This document shows positions 44,444-52,274 of a stretch of DNA of 64,000 nucleotides, piece after piece. The stretch comes from Pseudomonas sp. B33.4. Lineage in GTDB: Bacteria; Pseudomonadota; Gammaproteobacteria; Pseudomonadales; Pseudomonadaceae. The position numbers were made by a program, and so were the translations under genes. Within the stretch, counting starts at the first letter, position 1, and the number at the start of each line of letters is the position of its first letter. The notes below the pieces were generated by a model that was given only the letters and a program-made list of their open reading frames with translations, was not told the origin of the DNA and did not search any database. The stretch spans positions 1,975,001 to 2,039,000 of the forward strand of contig NZ_CP140706.1 in NCBI RefSeq assembly GCF_034555375.1, written 5' to 3'.

Positions 44444-45439
44444 ATGTTCGAGGAAGAAAACGCGCAATGGGGGCTGGTGCATGCCCTGGTGCTGGACGGA
44501 AAAGGTGGCGCGCGTTCGATAGCCCGGACTGAGCTCGACGATTTGCAGCTGCAGGCCCATGAAAGCCTGTGGCTGCATTGGGATCGCAGCCATCCGCAGA
44601 CCCAGACCTGGTTGCGCAAATCCAGCGGGCTCAATGAATTCACCTGCGATCTGCTGCTGGAAGAGAACACCCGGCCGCGTCTGTTGCCGCTGCCGGATGC
44701 CGAACTGCTGCTGTTTCTGCGCGGGGTCAATCTCAACCCGGGCGCCGAGCCGGAAGACATGGTCTCGGTGCGGATTTTCGCTTCTGCCCAACGGGTGATT
44801 TCCCTGCGTTTGCGCCCGTTGCGCGCCACCGATGAGCTGCTGGCGCAATTGGCCGACGGCAACGGCCCGAAAACCTCCTCCGAACTGATCCTTTATCTGG
44901 CGCAGTTCCTCACCAACAAGGTGCAGGATCTGGTCACTTGCCTCTCGGAAATCGCCGATGAGGAAGAAGAAAAGATGGATGCCGACGAACGGTATACTCC
45001 CGAGCATGGTGCCATTTTGCACATCCGTCGCCGGGCGGCCGGACTAAAGCGTTTTCTTGCACCGCAGCGGGATATTTTCGGACAACTCACGCGGATAAAA
45101 CTGCCTTGGTTTGTCGATGACGATGCCGATTACTGGAACGAACTGAACAACAGTCTGACCCGCTATCTCGAAGAGCTCGAATTGACCCGAGAGCGCGTGG
45201 GGCTTGTGCTGGAGGCTGAAGACCGGCGCCTCAGCGAGCGTATGAATCGCACGATGTACCGCTTCGGGATCATCACCTGCATCTTTTTGCCGATGAGTTT
45301 CATCACCGGTCTGCTGGGCATCAACGTTGGCGGAATTCCATTCTCCAGCAGCCCTTATGGCTTCCTGATCGCCTGCTTGACGGTGCTCGCTCTGGCCTTC
45401 GGTCAGTGGTGGTTATTCCGTCGTTTGCGCTGGGTCTGA
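44444..45439 (+). CDS. cmaX: CmaX, CorA/ZntB-fold cytoplasmic membrane protein
   Basis: 331 residues from ATG 44444, which has AAGGG at a proper 6-nt spacing (the ATG at 44438 abuts it). A long helical cytoplasmic domain is followed by two C-terminal membrane helices (IITCIFLPMSFITGLLG and GFLIACLTVLALAFGQWWLF). The pore signature reads GINVGGIP in place of GMN, as in ZntB-like transporters. In P. aeruginosa the gene upstream of cfrX-cmpX-sigX is cmaX; synteny and fold agree. It is probably a divalent metal (Zn2+ or Mg2+) channel linked to envelope stress control. Confidence 0.87.
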   Translation: MFEEENAQWGLVHALVLDGKGGARSIARTELDDLQLQAHESLWLHWDRSHPQTQTWLRKSSGLNEFTCDLLLEENTRPRLLPLPDAELLLFLRGVNLNPGAEPEDMVSVRIFASAQRVISLRLRPLRATDELLAQLADGNGPKTSSELILYLAQFLTNKVQDLVTCLSEIADEEEEKMDADERYTPEHGAILHIRRRAAGLKRFLAPQRDIFGQLTRIKLPWFVDDDADYWNELNNSLTRYLEELELTRERVGLVLEAEDRRLSERMNRTMYRFGIITCIFLPMSFITGLLGINVGGIPFSSSPYGFLIACLTVLALAFGQWWLFRRLRWV

Positions 45440-45502
45440 AAATGGCACATGTGACCCGACCAAATCTGCCCGCGTCTTTCACAGACATCACGAGAGGTGC
45501 GT

Positions 45503-45751
45503 ATGCACGATCCGTTTGAACAGTCTTTGCGCGACATGCTCAACGCCTCGCCGTCCAGCCGCGACGACGATGCCTGTCTGGGCCGCGTACTCAAAACCGC
45601 CAACCGCCAGGTTGGCGCCGGTGATCTGTTCAGCCTGCTGGGCCGCTGGCTGCCCGCGCTGATGATCGCCCTGAATAACGGATCGGCCCATGTCTCGCCG
45701 GTTTCCCGTCTTCGTAAACCTACCGCTCGCACTGCTGATAAGGCTGATTGA
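45503..45751 (+). CDS. cfrX: CfrX small conserved protein
   Basis: 82 residues from ATG 45503, MHDPFEQSLRDMLNASPSSRDDD. A C-terminal amphipathic segment (FSLLGRWLPALMIALNNGSAHV) could touch the membrane; no catalytic motif is visible. Stop to the cmpX start is 2 bp, so the two are co-translated. The order cmaX-cfrX-cmpX-sigX-oprF identifies it as cfrX. Function is unknown. Confidence 0.82.
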   Translation: MHDPFEQSLRDMLNASPSSRDDDACLGRVLKTANRQVGAGDLFSLLGRWLPALMIALNNGSAHVSPVSRLRKPTARTADKAD

Positions 45752-45753
45752 AT

Positions 45754-46578
45754 ATGGAACTCGACCTCTGGACTCAGAGCCTCGTCACTGCAATGACTGC
45801 GTTGTGGACCAAAGTAGCCAACTTCATTCCGAACCTGTTCGGCGCACTGGTCGTGCTGCTGTTGGGTTTCGTCGTGGCCAAGTTGCTCGATACCTTGCTG
45901 TCCAAGCTGCTTGCCAAACTGGGCCTTGATCGCCTGATGGGTGGCACCGGCCTGACCAAATTGATGTCGCGAGCCGGGCTGCAAGTGCCGATCTCGACCC
46001 TGATCGGCAAAATCGTTTACTGGTTCGTTCTGCTGATTTTTCTTGTTTCTGCAGCAGAATCCCTTGGCCTTGAGCGAGTTTCAGCTACGCTGGATATGTT
46101 GGCGCTCTATTTGCCAAAAGTATTCGGCGCAGCCCTGGTGTTGCTGGTAGGTGTTTTGCTGGCGCAACTGGCCAACGGGCTGGTGCGCGGGGCGGCAGAA
46201 GGTGTGGGCCTGGACTACGCTTCGGGGCTTGGGCGAATTGCTCAGGGGCTGGTGATTATCATCAGTATCTCGGTTGCGATCAGTCAGCTCGAGGTCAAGA
46301 CCGACCTGCTGAACCATGTGATTGTCATCGTTTTGATTACCGTTGGTCTGGCCGTTGCGCTGGCCATGGGTTTGGGAAGCCGGGAAATTGCCGGTCAGAT
46401 TCTTGCGGGAATCTATGTGCGTGAGTTGTATCAGGTTGGGCAACAAGTGCGTGTTGGCGAGGTCGAAGGCCAGATCGAGGAGATCGGCACGGTTAAAACC
46501 ACATTGCTGACCGATGAGGGTGAGCTAGTCTCTCTTTCCAATCGGATCCTGCTGGAACAGCATGTGAGTAGCCGCTAA
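45754..46578 (+). CDS. cmpX: CmpX, MscS-like mechanosensitive channel-type membrane protein
   Basis: 274 residues. Four or five hydrophobic helices (FGALVVLLLGFVVAKLLD, IVYWFVLLIFLVSAAESLG, FGAALVLLVGVLLAQLANG, VIVIVLITVGLAVALAMGLG) are followed by a short beta-type domain with RVGEVEGQIEEIGTVKTTLL, characteristic of the MscS upper vestibule. ATG 45754 follows cfrX by 2 bp. In P. aeruginosa CmpX affects SigX activity and membrane stress responses. It precedes sigX by 90 bp. Confidence 0.9.
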   Translation: MELDLWTQSLVTAMTALWTKVANFIPNLFGALVVLLLGFVVAKLLDTLLSKLLAKLGLDRLMGGTGLTKLMSRAGLQVPISTLIGKIVYWFVLLIFLVSAAESLGLERVSATLDMLALYLPKVFGAALVLLVGVLLAQLANGLVRGAAEGVGLDYASGLGRIAQGLVIIISISVAISQLEVKTDLLNHVIVIVLITVGLAVALAMGLGSREIAGQILAGIYVRELYQVGQQVRVGEVEGQIEEIGTVKTTLLTDEGELVSLSNRILLEQHVSSR

Positions 46579-46668
46579 TCCGGCAAACCCTGCTAATGTA
46601 TGCCGCCGCAAAATGCCAGCTGATGCTGGTCGCGGTGGACATTGACCTGACTGTCGGCACGACTTGTT

Positions 46669-47259
46669 TTGAATAAAGCCCAAACGCTATCCACGCGCTA
46701 CGACCCCCGCGAGCTCTCTGATGAGGAGTTGGTCGCGCGCTCGCATACCGAGCTTTTTCACGTAACGCGCGCTTATGAAGAACTGATGCGGCGTTACCAG
46801 CGAACATTATTTAACGTTTGTGCGAGATATCTTGGGAACGATCGCGACGCAGACGATGTCTGTCAGGAAGTCATGTTGAAGGTGCTGTATGGCCTGAAGA
46901 ACTTCGAGGGGAAATCGAAGTTCAAAACGTGGCTCTACAGCATCACGTACAACGAATGTATTACGCAGTATCGGAAGGAACGGCGAAAGCGTCGCTTGAT
47001 GGACGCATTGAGTCTTGACCCCCTCGAGGAAGCGTCCGAAGAAAAGGCGCCGAAACCCGAGGAGAAGGGCGGGCTTGATCGCTGGCTGGTGTATGTGAAC
47101 CCGATTGACCGTGAAATTCTGGTGCTACGATTTGTCGCAGAGCTGGAATTTCAGGAGATCGCAGACATCATGCACATGGGTTTGAGTGCGACAAAAATGC
47201 GTTACAAACGTGCTCTAGATAAATTGCGTGAGAAATTTGCAGGCATTGCTGAAACTTAG
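46669..47259 (+). CDS. sigX: ECF sigma factor SigX
   Basis: 196 residues. TTG 46669 is the start, giving the P. aeruginosa-like N-terminus MNKAQTLSTRYDPRELSDEE. Region 2 includes LFNVCARYLGNDRDADDVCQ and TWLYSITYNECITQYRKERR; region 4 includes NPIDREILVLRFVAELEFQE and GLSATKMRYKRALDKLREK. SigX directs oprF and fatty-acid/membrane homeostasis genes under osmotic or cell-wall stress. No anti-sigma gene follows; the neighbouring membrane proteins CmpX/CfrX are the likely sensing partners. oprF starts 107 bp downstream. Confidence 0.95.
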   Translation: MNKAQTLSTRYDPRELSDEELVARSHTELFHVTRAYEELMRRYQRTLFNVCARYLGNDRDADDVCQEVMLKVLYGLKNFEGKSKFKTWLYSITYNECITQYRKERRKRRLMDALSLDPLEEASEEKAPKPEEKGGLDRWLVYVNPIDREILVLRFVAELEFQEIADIMHMGLSATKMRYKRALDKLREKFAGIAET

Positions 47260-47285
47260 TTCAGCGCAAATATCTCTTACGTGTA

Positions 47286-47307
47286 GGCAAGTTCTGATAG
47301 ACTTGCC
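47286..47307 (+). other. hairpin in the sigX-oprF intergenic region
   Basis: GGCAAGT (47286-47292) pairs with ACTTGCC (47301-47307), without a T-tract. It may attenuate sigX readthrough or protect the oprF 5' end. Confidence 0.45.
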
Positions 47308-47366
47308 GCCGAGTTGTCCCCCGGTTTGCGGGACTGCTTCACAATCACCAGATGGGGATTTAACGG

Positions 47367-48401
47367 ATGAAACTGAAAAACACCTTGGGCTTGGCCATTG
47401 GTTCTCTGATTGCCGCCACTTCGTTCGGCGCTCTGGCACAAGGCCAAGGCGCAGTTGAAATCGAAGGCTTCGCAAAGAAAGAACAATTCGACAGCGCTCG
47501 TAACTTCAAGAACAACGGCAACCTGTTCGGCGGCTCGATCGGTTACTTCCTGACCGACGACGTTGAACTGCGTCTGGGCTACGACGAAGTGCACAACGTA
47601 CGTGCCGACGATGGCAAGAACGTTAAAGGCGCTAACACCGCTCTGGACGCTCTGTACCACTTCAACAACCCAGGCGACATGATTCGTCCATACGTTTCGG
47701 CCGGTTTCTCTGACCAGAGCATCGACCAGAACGGTTCGAACGGTCGTAACCGTTCCACCTTCGCCAACGTTGGCGGCGGTGCCAAGCTGTACTTCACCGA
47801 GAACTTCTACGCCCGTGCCGGCGTTGAAGCTCAGTACAACATCGACCAGGGCGACACCGAGTGGGCTCCTAGCGTTGGTATCGGTGTGAACTTCGGTGGC
47901 GGCTCCAAGCCTGCTGCTGCTCCAGTTCCAGCACCAGCTGAAGTCTGCTCCGACAGCGACAACGATGGCGTTTGCGACAACGTTGACAAGTGCCCGGACA
48001 CCCCAGCCAACGTAACTGTTGACGCTGACGGCTGCCCAGCAGTTGCTGAAGTTGTTCGTGTTGAGCTGGACGTCAAGTTCGACTTCGACAAGTCGGTTGT
48101 GAAGCCAAACAGCTACGGCGACATCAAGAACCTGGCTGACTTCATGAAGCAGTACCCATCCACCACCACTACTGTTGAAGGTCACACTGACTCCGTCGGT
48201 CCTGACGCTTACAACCAGAAACTGTCCGAGCGTCGTGCAAACGCCGTTAAGCAAGTTCTGACCAACCAGTACGGTGTTGAATCGTCCCGCGTTCAGTCTG
48301 TTGGCTACGGCGAATCCCGCCCAGTTGCTGACAACAAAACTGACGCTGGCCGCGCTGTAAACCGTCGCGTAGAAGCGCAGGTTGAAGCTCAAGCTAAGTA
48401 A
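47367..48401 (+). CDS. oprF: major outer-membrane porin OprF
   Basis: 344 residues. Signal peptide MKLKNTLGLAIGSLIAATSF...ALA; an eight-strand N-terminal beta-barrel; a Pro/Ala hinge (KPAAAPVPAPAEV) and a Cys/Asp-rich thrombospondin type 3-like loop (CSDSDNDGVCDNVDKC) with four Cys; then the OmpA-like peptidoglycan-binding domain (EGHTDSVGPDAYNQKLSERR). It anchors the outer membrane to peptidoglycan and forms a minor open porin. The codon use is distinctly biased towards the most frequent codons, as for a highly expressed gene. Confidence 0.97.
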   Translation: MKLKNTLGLAIGSLIAATSFGALAQGQGAVEIEGFAKKEQFDSARNFKNNGNLFGGSIGYFLTDDVELRLGYDEVHNVRADDGKNVKGANTALDALYHFNNPGDMIRPYVSAGFSDQSIDQNGSNGRNRSTFANVGGGAKLYFTENFYARAGVEAQYNIDQGDTEWAPSVGIGVNFGGGSKPAAAPVPAPAEVCSDSDNDGVCDNVDKCPDTPANVTVDADGCPAVAEVVRVELDVKFDFDKSVVKPNSYGDIKNLADFMKQYPSTTTTVEGHTDSVGPDAYNQKLSERRANAVKQVLTNQYGVESSRVQSVGYGESRPVADNKTDAGRAVNRRVEAQVEAQAK

Positions 48402-48417
48402 TTAGCTGCCGCTCTGA

Positions 48418-48447
48418 GAAAAGCCCGGCTTAGGCCGGGCTTTTCTT
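48418..48447. terminator. bidirectional intrinsic terminator after oprF
   Basis: GAAAAGCCCGGC ... GCCGGGCTTTTCTTT; flanking A and T tracts let it serve oprF and convergent cobA. Confidence 0.88.
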
Positions 48448-48485
48448 TGCCTGCGATTTGAGATTGAAGCTTTGAAACCAGGCTG

Positions 48486-49229
48486 CTACATGGCGGCTAT
48501 ACGCGTCTCGCTGGCTTCCTGCGCATAACCAGCCACGGCGCCGATCACCAGTATCGCAGGGCTCTTCAATTGAAATCTGTAGGCTGCTTCGTTCATTGCC
48601 GTGAGATCGCTCCGGCATTCTCGTTGCTCTGGTAACGATGCATTCTCGATCATCGCCACCGGCGTATCCGCCGCCATCCCACCCGCCAACAACTGATCGC
48701 GAATCTCGCCCAGCTTCGCCACGCCCATGTAAATCACCAGCGTCGTGCCGCCTTGCGCCAGCGCCTGCCAGTTCAATTGGCTGTCGTCCTGGGTGTGCGC
48801 TGTCACCAACGTCACCCCACGTGACACACCGCGCAACGTCAGCGGAATATCGCACTGCGTCGCCCCGGCCAGTCCGGCGGTAATGCCATTGACCAACTCC
48901 ACTTCAACGCCACGTTCACGCAACCACTGCGCCTCTTCACCGCCACGGCCGAAAATGCATGGATCGCCACCCTTGAGTCGCACCACACACTTGCCGTGAC
49001 GCGCGTAGCGCAGCATCAGACGATGAATGAACGCCTGTGGTGTCGACCGGCAACCACCGCGTTTACCCACCGCAATGATGCGGGCGCCAGGACAGTGTTC
49101 CAGCACCGCGTCGTTGACCAGATCATCGATCAGCACCACATCGGCCTCGCGCAAGGCGCGTACCGCTTTTAGGGTCAGCAATTCGGGATCACCGGGACCT
49201 GCACCCACCAGCCAGACTTTTGCGTTCAT
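48486..49229 (-). CDS. cobA: uroporphyrinogen-III C-methyltransferase
   Basis: 247 residues from ATG 49229, MNAKVWLVGAGPGDPELLTL (P-x-DPELLT SAM signature 1). RLKGGDPCIFGRGGEEA is signature 2, and the family ending VIGAVAGYA follows. It methylates uroporphyrinogen III twice to precorrin-2, needed for siroheme. It starts 13 bp after the nitrate reductase stop and shares the nirBD-nasC operon, where siroheme is used by NirB. Confidence 0.93.
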   Translation of the reverse strand: MNAKVWLVGAGPGDPELLTLKAVRALREADVVLIDDLVNDAVLEHCPGARIIAVGKRGGCRSTPQAFIHRLMLRYARHGKCVVRLKGGDPCIFGRGGEEAQWLRERGVEVELVNGITAGLAGATQCDIPLTLRGVSRGVTLVTAHTQDDSQLNWQALAQGGTTLVIYMGVAKLGEIRDQLLAGGMAADTPVAMIENASLPEQRECRSDLTAMNEAAYRFQLKSPAILVIGAVAGYAQEASETRIAAM

Positions 49230-49242
49230 GGTGTTTTCCTCA

Positions 49243-51957
49243 TCAGATAACGGCGACCGGCTGCACATCGGCAGCCAGCAAACGCTTTATTTCCGGGACG
49301 CACGAGCCGCATTGCGTGCCGCAGCCCAAATTGTTTTTCAACCCTTGCAGATCCAGACCCTGGCGAATGCCGGCGCAGACCGTGTTGAGGCTGACGTTGT
49401 TGCAGTTGCACAGGGTTTTATCCGCAGCAATTTGCGCCCCGACACTGCCCGGCGGCGCACTCATCGGCGCCAGAAGCCAGCGCCGCAGTTGTTCGTCCGC
49501 ACGACCTTCCAGCCACAACCCCTGTAGCCAATGCTGGGCAAGGGTTTCACCGGCCAGGCGGATGGCGGTGATACGGCCATTTTCAATACGCACGCGCTTG
49601 CCAATGGCCCGGCGCGGATCGTCGTAGGCCAAAACCGGGCCGTCGATCAGCGACAAGCAATGATCGATTTCACCGAGCAATTGCGCATCCGGTGCCTCGC
49701 TGTTGGCAGCGCGTATCAGCAATGCCGATCGTTCACGTCCGACAAGGCTGAGACTCACGTAGGAAAATGCCTCGCAAAGCGGTCGTAGCGTCTCGAAATG
49801 CCGTTGAACATCACCCTCAATGAGTGCGAAAAGCTGCCACGGCAGATTGACCGGCTCCAGGCGCACACCGCTGTGTTTCAGTTCCGGTTGTTTCGACAGC
49901 GGATCGAAGGCCGGCAGGGTCAGGCTGTTCACGCCGCCCTTGAGAAAGCGGTCGCCCCAGTGCATCGGTAGAAACGCTTGTCCTGGACGGACGCTGTCAT
50001 CACTGCCGACCGCAATAATTACCGCGCCGCGACGACTCTTCAGATTGACCAGATCGCCCGGCTGCAAGCGATGCCGGCGCATTTCGTCCGGATGCAGGCT
50101 CAACACCGCTTCGCTGACATGCCCGAACAGTTGCGCCGCCGTGCCGGTGCGGCTCATACCGTGCCATTGATCGCGCAGGCGGCCAGTGATCAATGTCAGG
50201 GGAAAGCGTGCATCACGCTGTTCTTTGGCGGCGCGATAAGGGTCGGCTATGAATTGCGCGCGTCCGTTGGCGGTTGGGAAAATTCCGTCTTCGTACAGTC
50301 GTGTTGTTCCTTGCCGCGCACCGACAGGGAAGGGCCATTGCTGCGGTCCGATCTCGTCGATCAGCGCGTGACTGATCCCGGACATATCCAGATCGCGGCC
50401 ATGCGTTAGCCCTTTAAATTCATCGAACAACTGCGCAGGTTGGTTGAACGTAAACAGGCTTGGCTCGGCGGGGCGCAGACGTTTCTCCAGTCGTTGTGCG
50501 AAATCTACCGTGATCGCCCAGTCCGGTCGTGCCTCGCCCGGTGGGAGAATGGCTTTGCGCACGTGGGAAATGCGTCGCTCGGAGTTAGTGACTGAACCTT
50601 CTTTCTCGCCCCAACTGGCGGCGGGTAGCAGGAGATCTGCGAATGCTGCGGTTTCGGTGGTTCGGAAGGCTTCCTGCAGAACCACAAACGGGCAAGCTTC
50701 CAGCGCCGCGCGCACCGCACTCTGATCCGGCATCGATTGCGCAGGGTTGGTGCAGGCAATCCACAACGCCTTGATCTTGCCGCTGCGCACTTGCTCGAAC
50801 AGTTCGATGGCGCTGAGACCAGTGCTTTCCGGCAGTTGATCCACACCCCAATAAGCCGCAACTTCGGCGCGGTGTTCCGGGTTGGCCGCGTCACGATGAC
50901 CCGGCAACAGGTTCGACAAACTGCCAGTTTCCCGTCCGCCCATGGCATTTGGCTGACCGGTGAGAGAGAAAGGTCCTGCACCCGGACGGCCAATTTGCCC
51001 GGTGGCCAAGTGCAGATTGATCAGCGCGCTGTTCTTCGCGCTGCCGGCTGTGGACTGGTTCAGCCCCATGCACCACAGCGACAGAAAACCTGGCGAAGTG
51101 CCCACCCATTCGGCGCACTGCTGCAATTGCTCAACGCTGATGCCGCACAACTGCGAAACCATTTGTGGGGTGTAATCACGCACCAGACTTTTCAGTTCGG
51201 CGAGGCCATCGGTGTGCGCCTTGACGAAGTCGCGATCAATCCAGTCTTCCCACAACAACAGATGCAAAATCCCATGGAACAAGGCGACGTCGGTGCCGGG
51301 CAGAATCGCCAGATGCAGGTCGGCGAGGTCGCAAGTGTCAGTGCGCCGTGGATCAATGACGATGACTTTCATCTGCGGGCGGCGGGATTTTGCCTCTTCC
51401 AGCCGACGGAAAAGTACCGGGTGGGCGTAGGCCATGTTACTGCCGACAATCATCACGCAATCGCTGAGTTCCAGATCCTCATAACTGCAAGGCGGGGCGT
51501 CGGCACCAAGGCTGCGCTTGTAGCCGACCACGGCTGAGGACATGCACAGGCGTGAATTGCTATCGATGTTGTTGGTGCCGACCAGCGCCCGCGCCAGTTT
51601 GTTGAAGGCGTAGTAGTCCTCGGTCAGCAACTGCCCGGAAATATAGAACGCCACACTGTCCGGGCCATGCTCGGCGATGGTCTCGGCGAACACGTTTGCG
51701 GCGTGTTCCAGTGCGGTGTCCCAGTCCGTGCGGCTGCGGGCCAGGCCTTTGCCCAGGCGCAGTTCCGGGTACAGCGCGCGAGCAGCGAGGTCGCCGGTCA
51801 GGTGCAGGGTCGAGCCTTTGCTGCACAGTTTGCCGAAGTTGGCCGGATGTGCCGGATCGCCGCTGACGCCGAGGATGCGCTCGCCGTCATGCTCGATCAG
51901 CACGCCGCAGCCGACCCCGCAATAACAGCAGGTCGAGGCGGTCGTCTGGCGGTTCAT
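49243..51957 (-). CDS. nasC: assimilatory nitrate reductase, large subunit
   Basis: 904 residues from ATG 51957. The N-terminal [4Fe-4S] motif is STCCYCGVGCGVL...GKLCSKG; the molybdopterin domains of the DMSO-reductase superfamily follow (GSNMAYAHPVLFRRLEEA, CMGLNQSTAGSAKN, HWGDRFLKGGVNSL). A C-terminal BFD-like [2Fe-2S] domain (TLCNCNNVSLNTVC, then CGTQCGSCVPEIK) marks the NasC-type assimilatory enzyme. It reduces nitrate to nitrite in the cytoplasm. Its start overlaps nirD stop by one base (TGATG). Confidence 0.95.
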   Translation of the reverse strand: MNRQTTASTCCYCGVGCGVLIEHDGERILGVSGDPAHPANFGKLCSKGSTLHLTGDLAARALYPELRLGKGLARSRTDWDTALEHAANVFAETIAEHGPDSVAFYISGQLLTEDYYAFNKLARALVGTNNIDSNSRLCMSSAVVGYKRSLGADAPPCSYEDLELSDCVMIVGSNMAYAHPVLFRRLEEAKSRRPQMKVIVIDPRRTDTCDLADLHLAILPGTDVALFHGILHLLLWEDWIDRDFVKAHTDGLAELKSLVRDYTPQMVSQLCGISVEQLQQCAEWVGTSPGFLSLWCMGLNQSTAGSAKNSALINLHLATGQIGRPGAGPFSLTGQPNAMGGRETGSLSNLLPGHRDAANPEHRAEVAAYWGVDQLPESTGLSAIELFEQVRSGKIKALWIACTNPAQSMPDQSAVRAALEACPFVVLQEAFRTTETAAFADLLLPAASWGEKEGSVTNSERRISHVRKAILPPGEARPDWAITVDFAQRLEKRLRPAEPSLFTFNQPAQLFDEFKGLTHGRDLDMSGISHALIDEIGPQQWPFPVGARQGTTRLYEDGIFPTANGRAQFIADPYRAAKEQRDARFPLTLITGRLRDQWHGMSRTGTAAQLFGHVSEAVLSLHPDEMRRHRLQPGDLVNLKSRRGAVIIAVGSDDSVRPGQAFLPMHWGDRFLKGGVNSLTLPAFDPLSKQPELKHSGVRLEPVNLPWQLFALIEGDVQRHFETLRPLCEAFSYVSLSLVGRERSALLIRAANSEAPDAQLLGEIDHCLSLIDGPVLAYDDPRRAIGKRVRIENGRITAIRLAGETLAQHWLQGLWLEGRADEQLRRWLLAPMSAPPGSVGAQIAADKTLCNCNNVSLNTVCAGIRQGLDLQGLKNNLGCGTQCGSCVPEIKRLLAADVQPVAVI

Positions 51958-52274
51958 CAGACGGCGTCCCGCAGGGCCAGTTGCACACGACCGTTTTCGA
52001 CCCGCGCCGGGTGATGGTGCGCGCAACCGATGTCCGGCGCCTGAGCTTCGCCGGATTCGAGGTCGATTTGCCAGTTGTGCAGGGGACAGGCCACGCGTTT
52101 GCCGTAGATCAACCCTTGTGACAGTGGTCCGCCCTTGTGTGGGCAGCGGTCGTCGAGGGCGAAAACTTCGTCGTCGCTTGTACGAAAAATCGCGATGTCG
52201 CCTTTCGGCCCGGCAATGATCCGCGAGCCGAGGGCATTGATCTCGTCGAGGGCACAGATATCGAGCCAGTTCAT
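51957..52274 (-). CDS. nirD: nitrite reductase (NADH) small subunit
   Basis: 105 residues starting MNWLDICALDEINALG. A Rieske-type fold with CPHKGGPL and CPLHNWQID, here with both CxH pairs, so it should bind a [2Fe-2S] cluster. NirD pairs with NirB to reduce nitrite to ammonium. It overlaps nirB by 4 nt (ATGA) and nasC by one base, so all three are translationally coupled. Confidence 0.93.
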   Translation of the reverse strand: MNWLDICALDEINALGSRIIAGPKGDIAIFRTSDDEVFALDDRCPHKGGPLSQGLIYGKRVACPLHNWQIDLESGEAQAPDIGCAHHHPARVENGRVQLALRDAV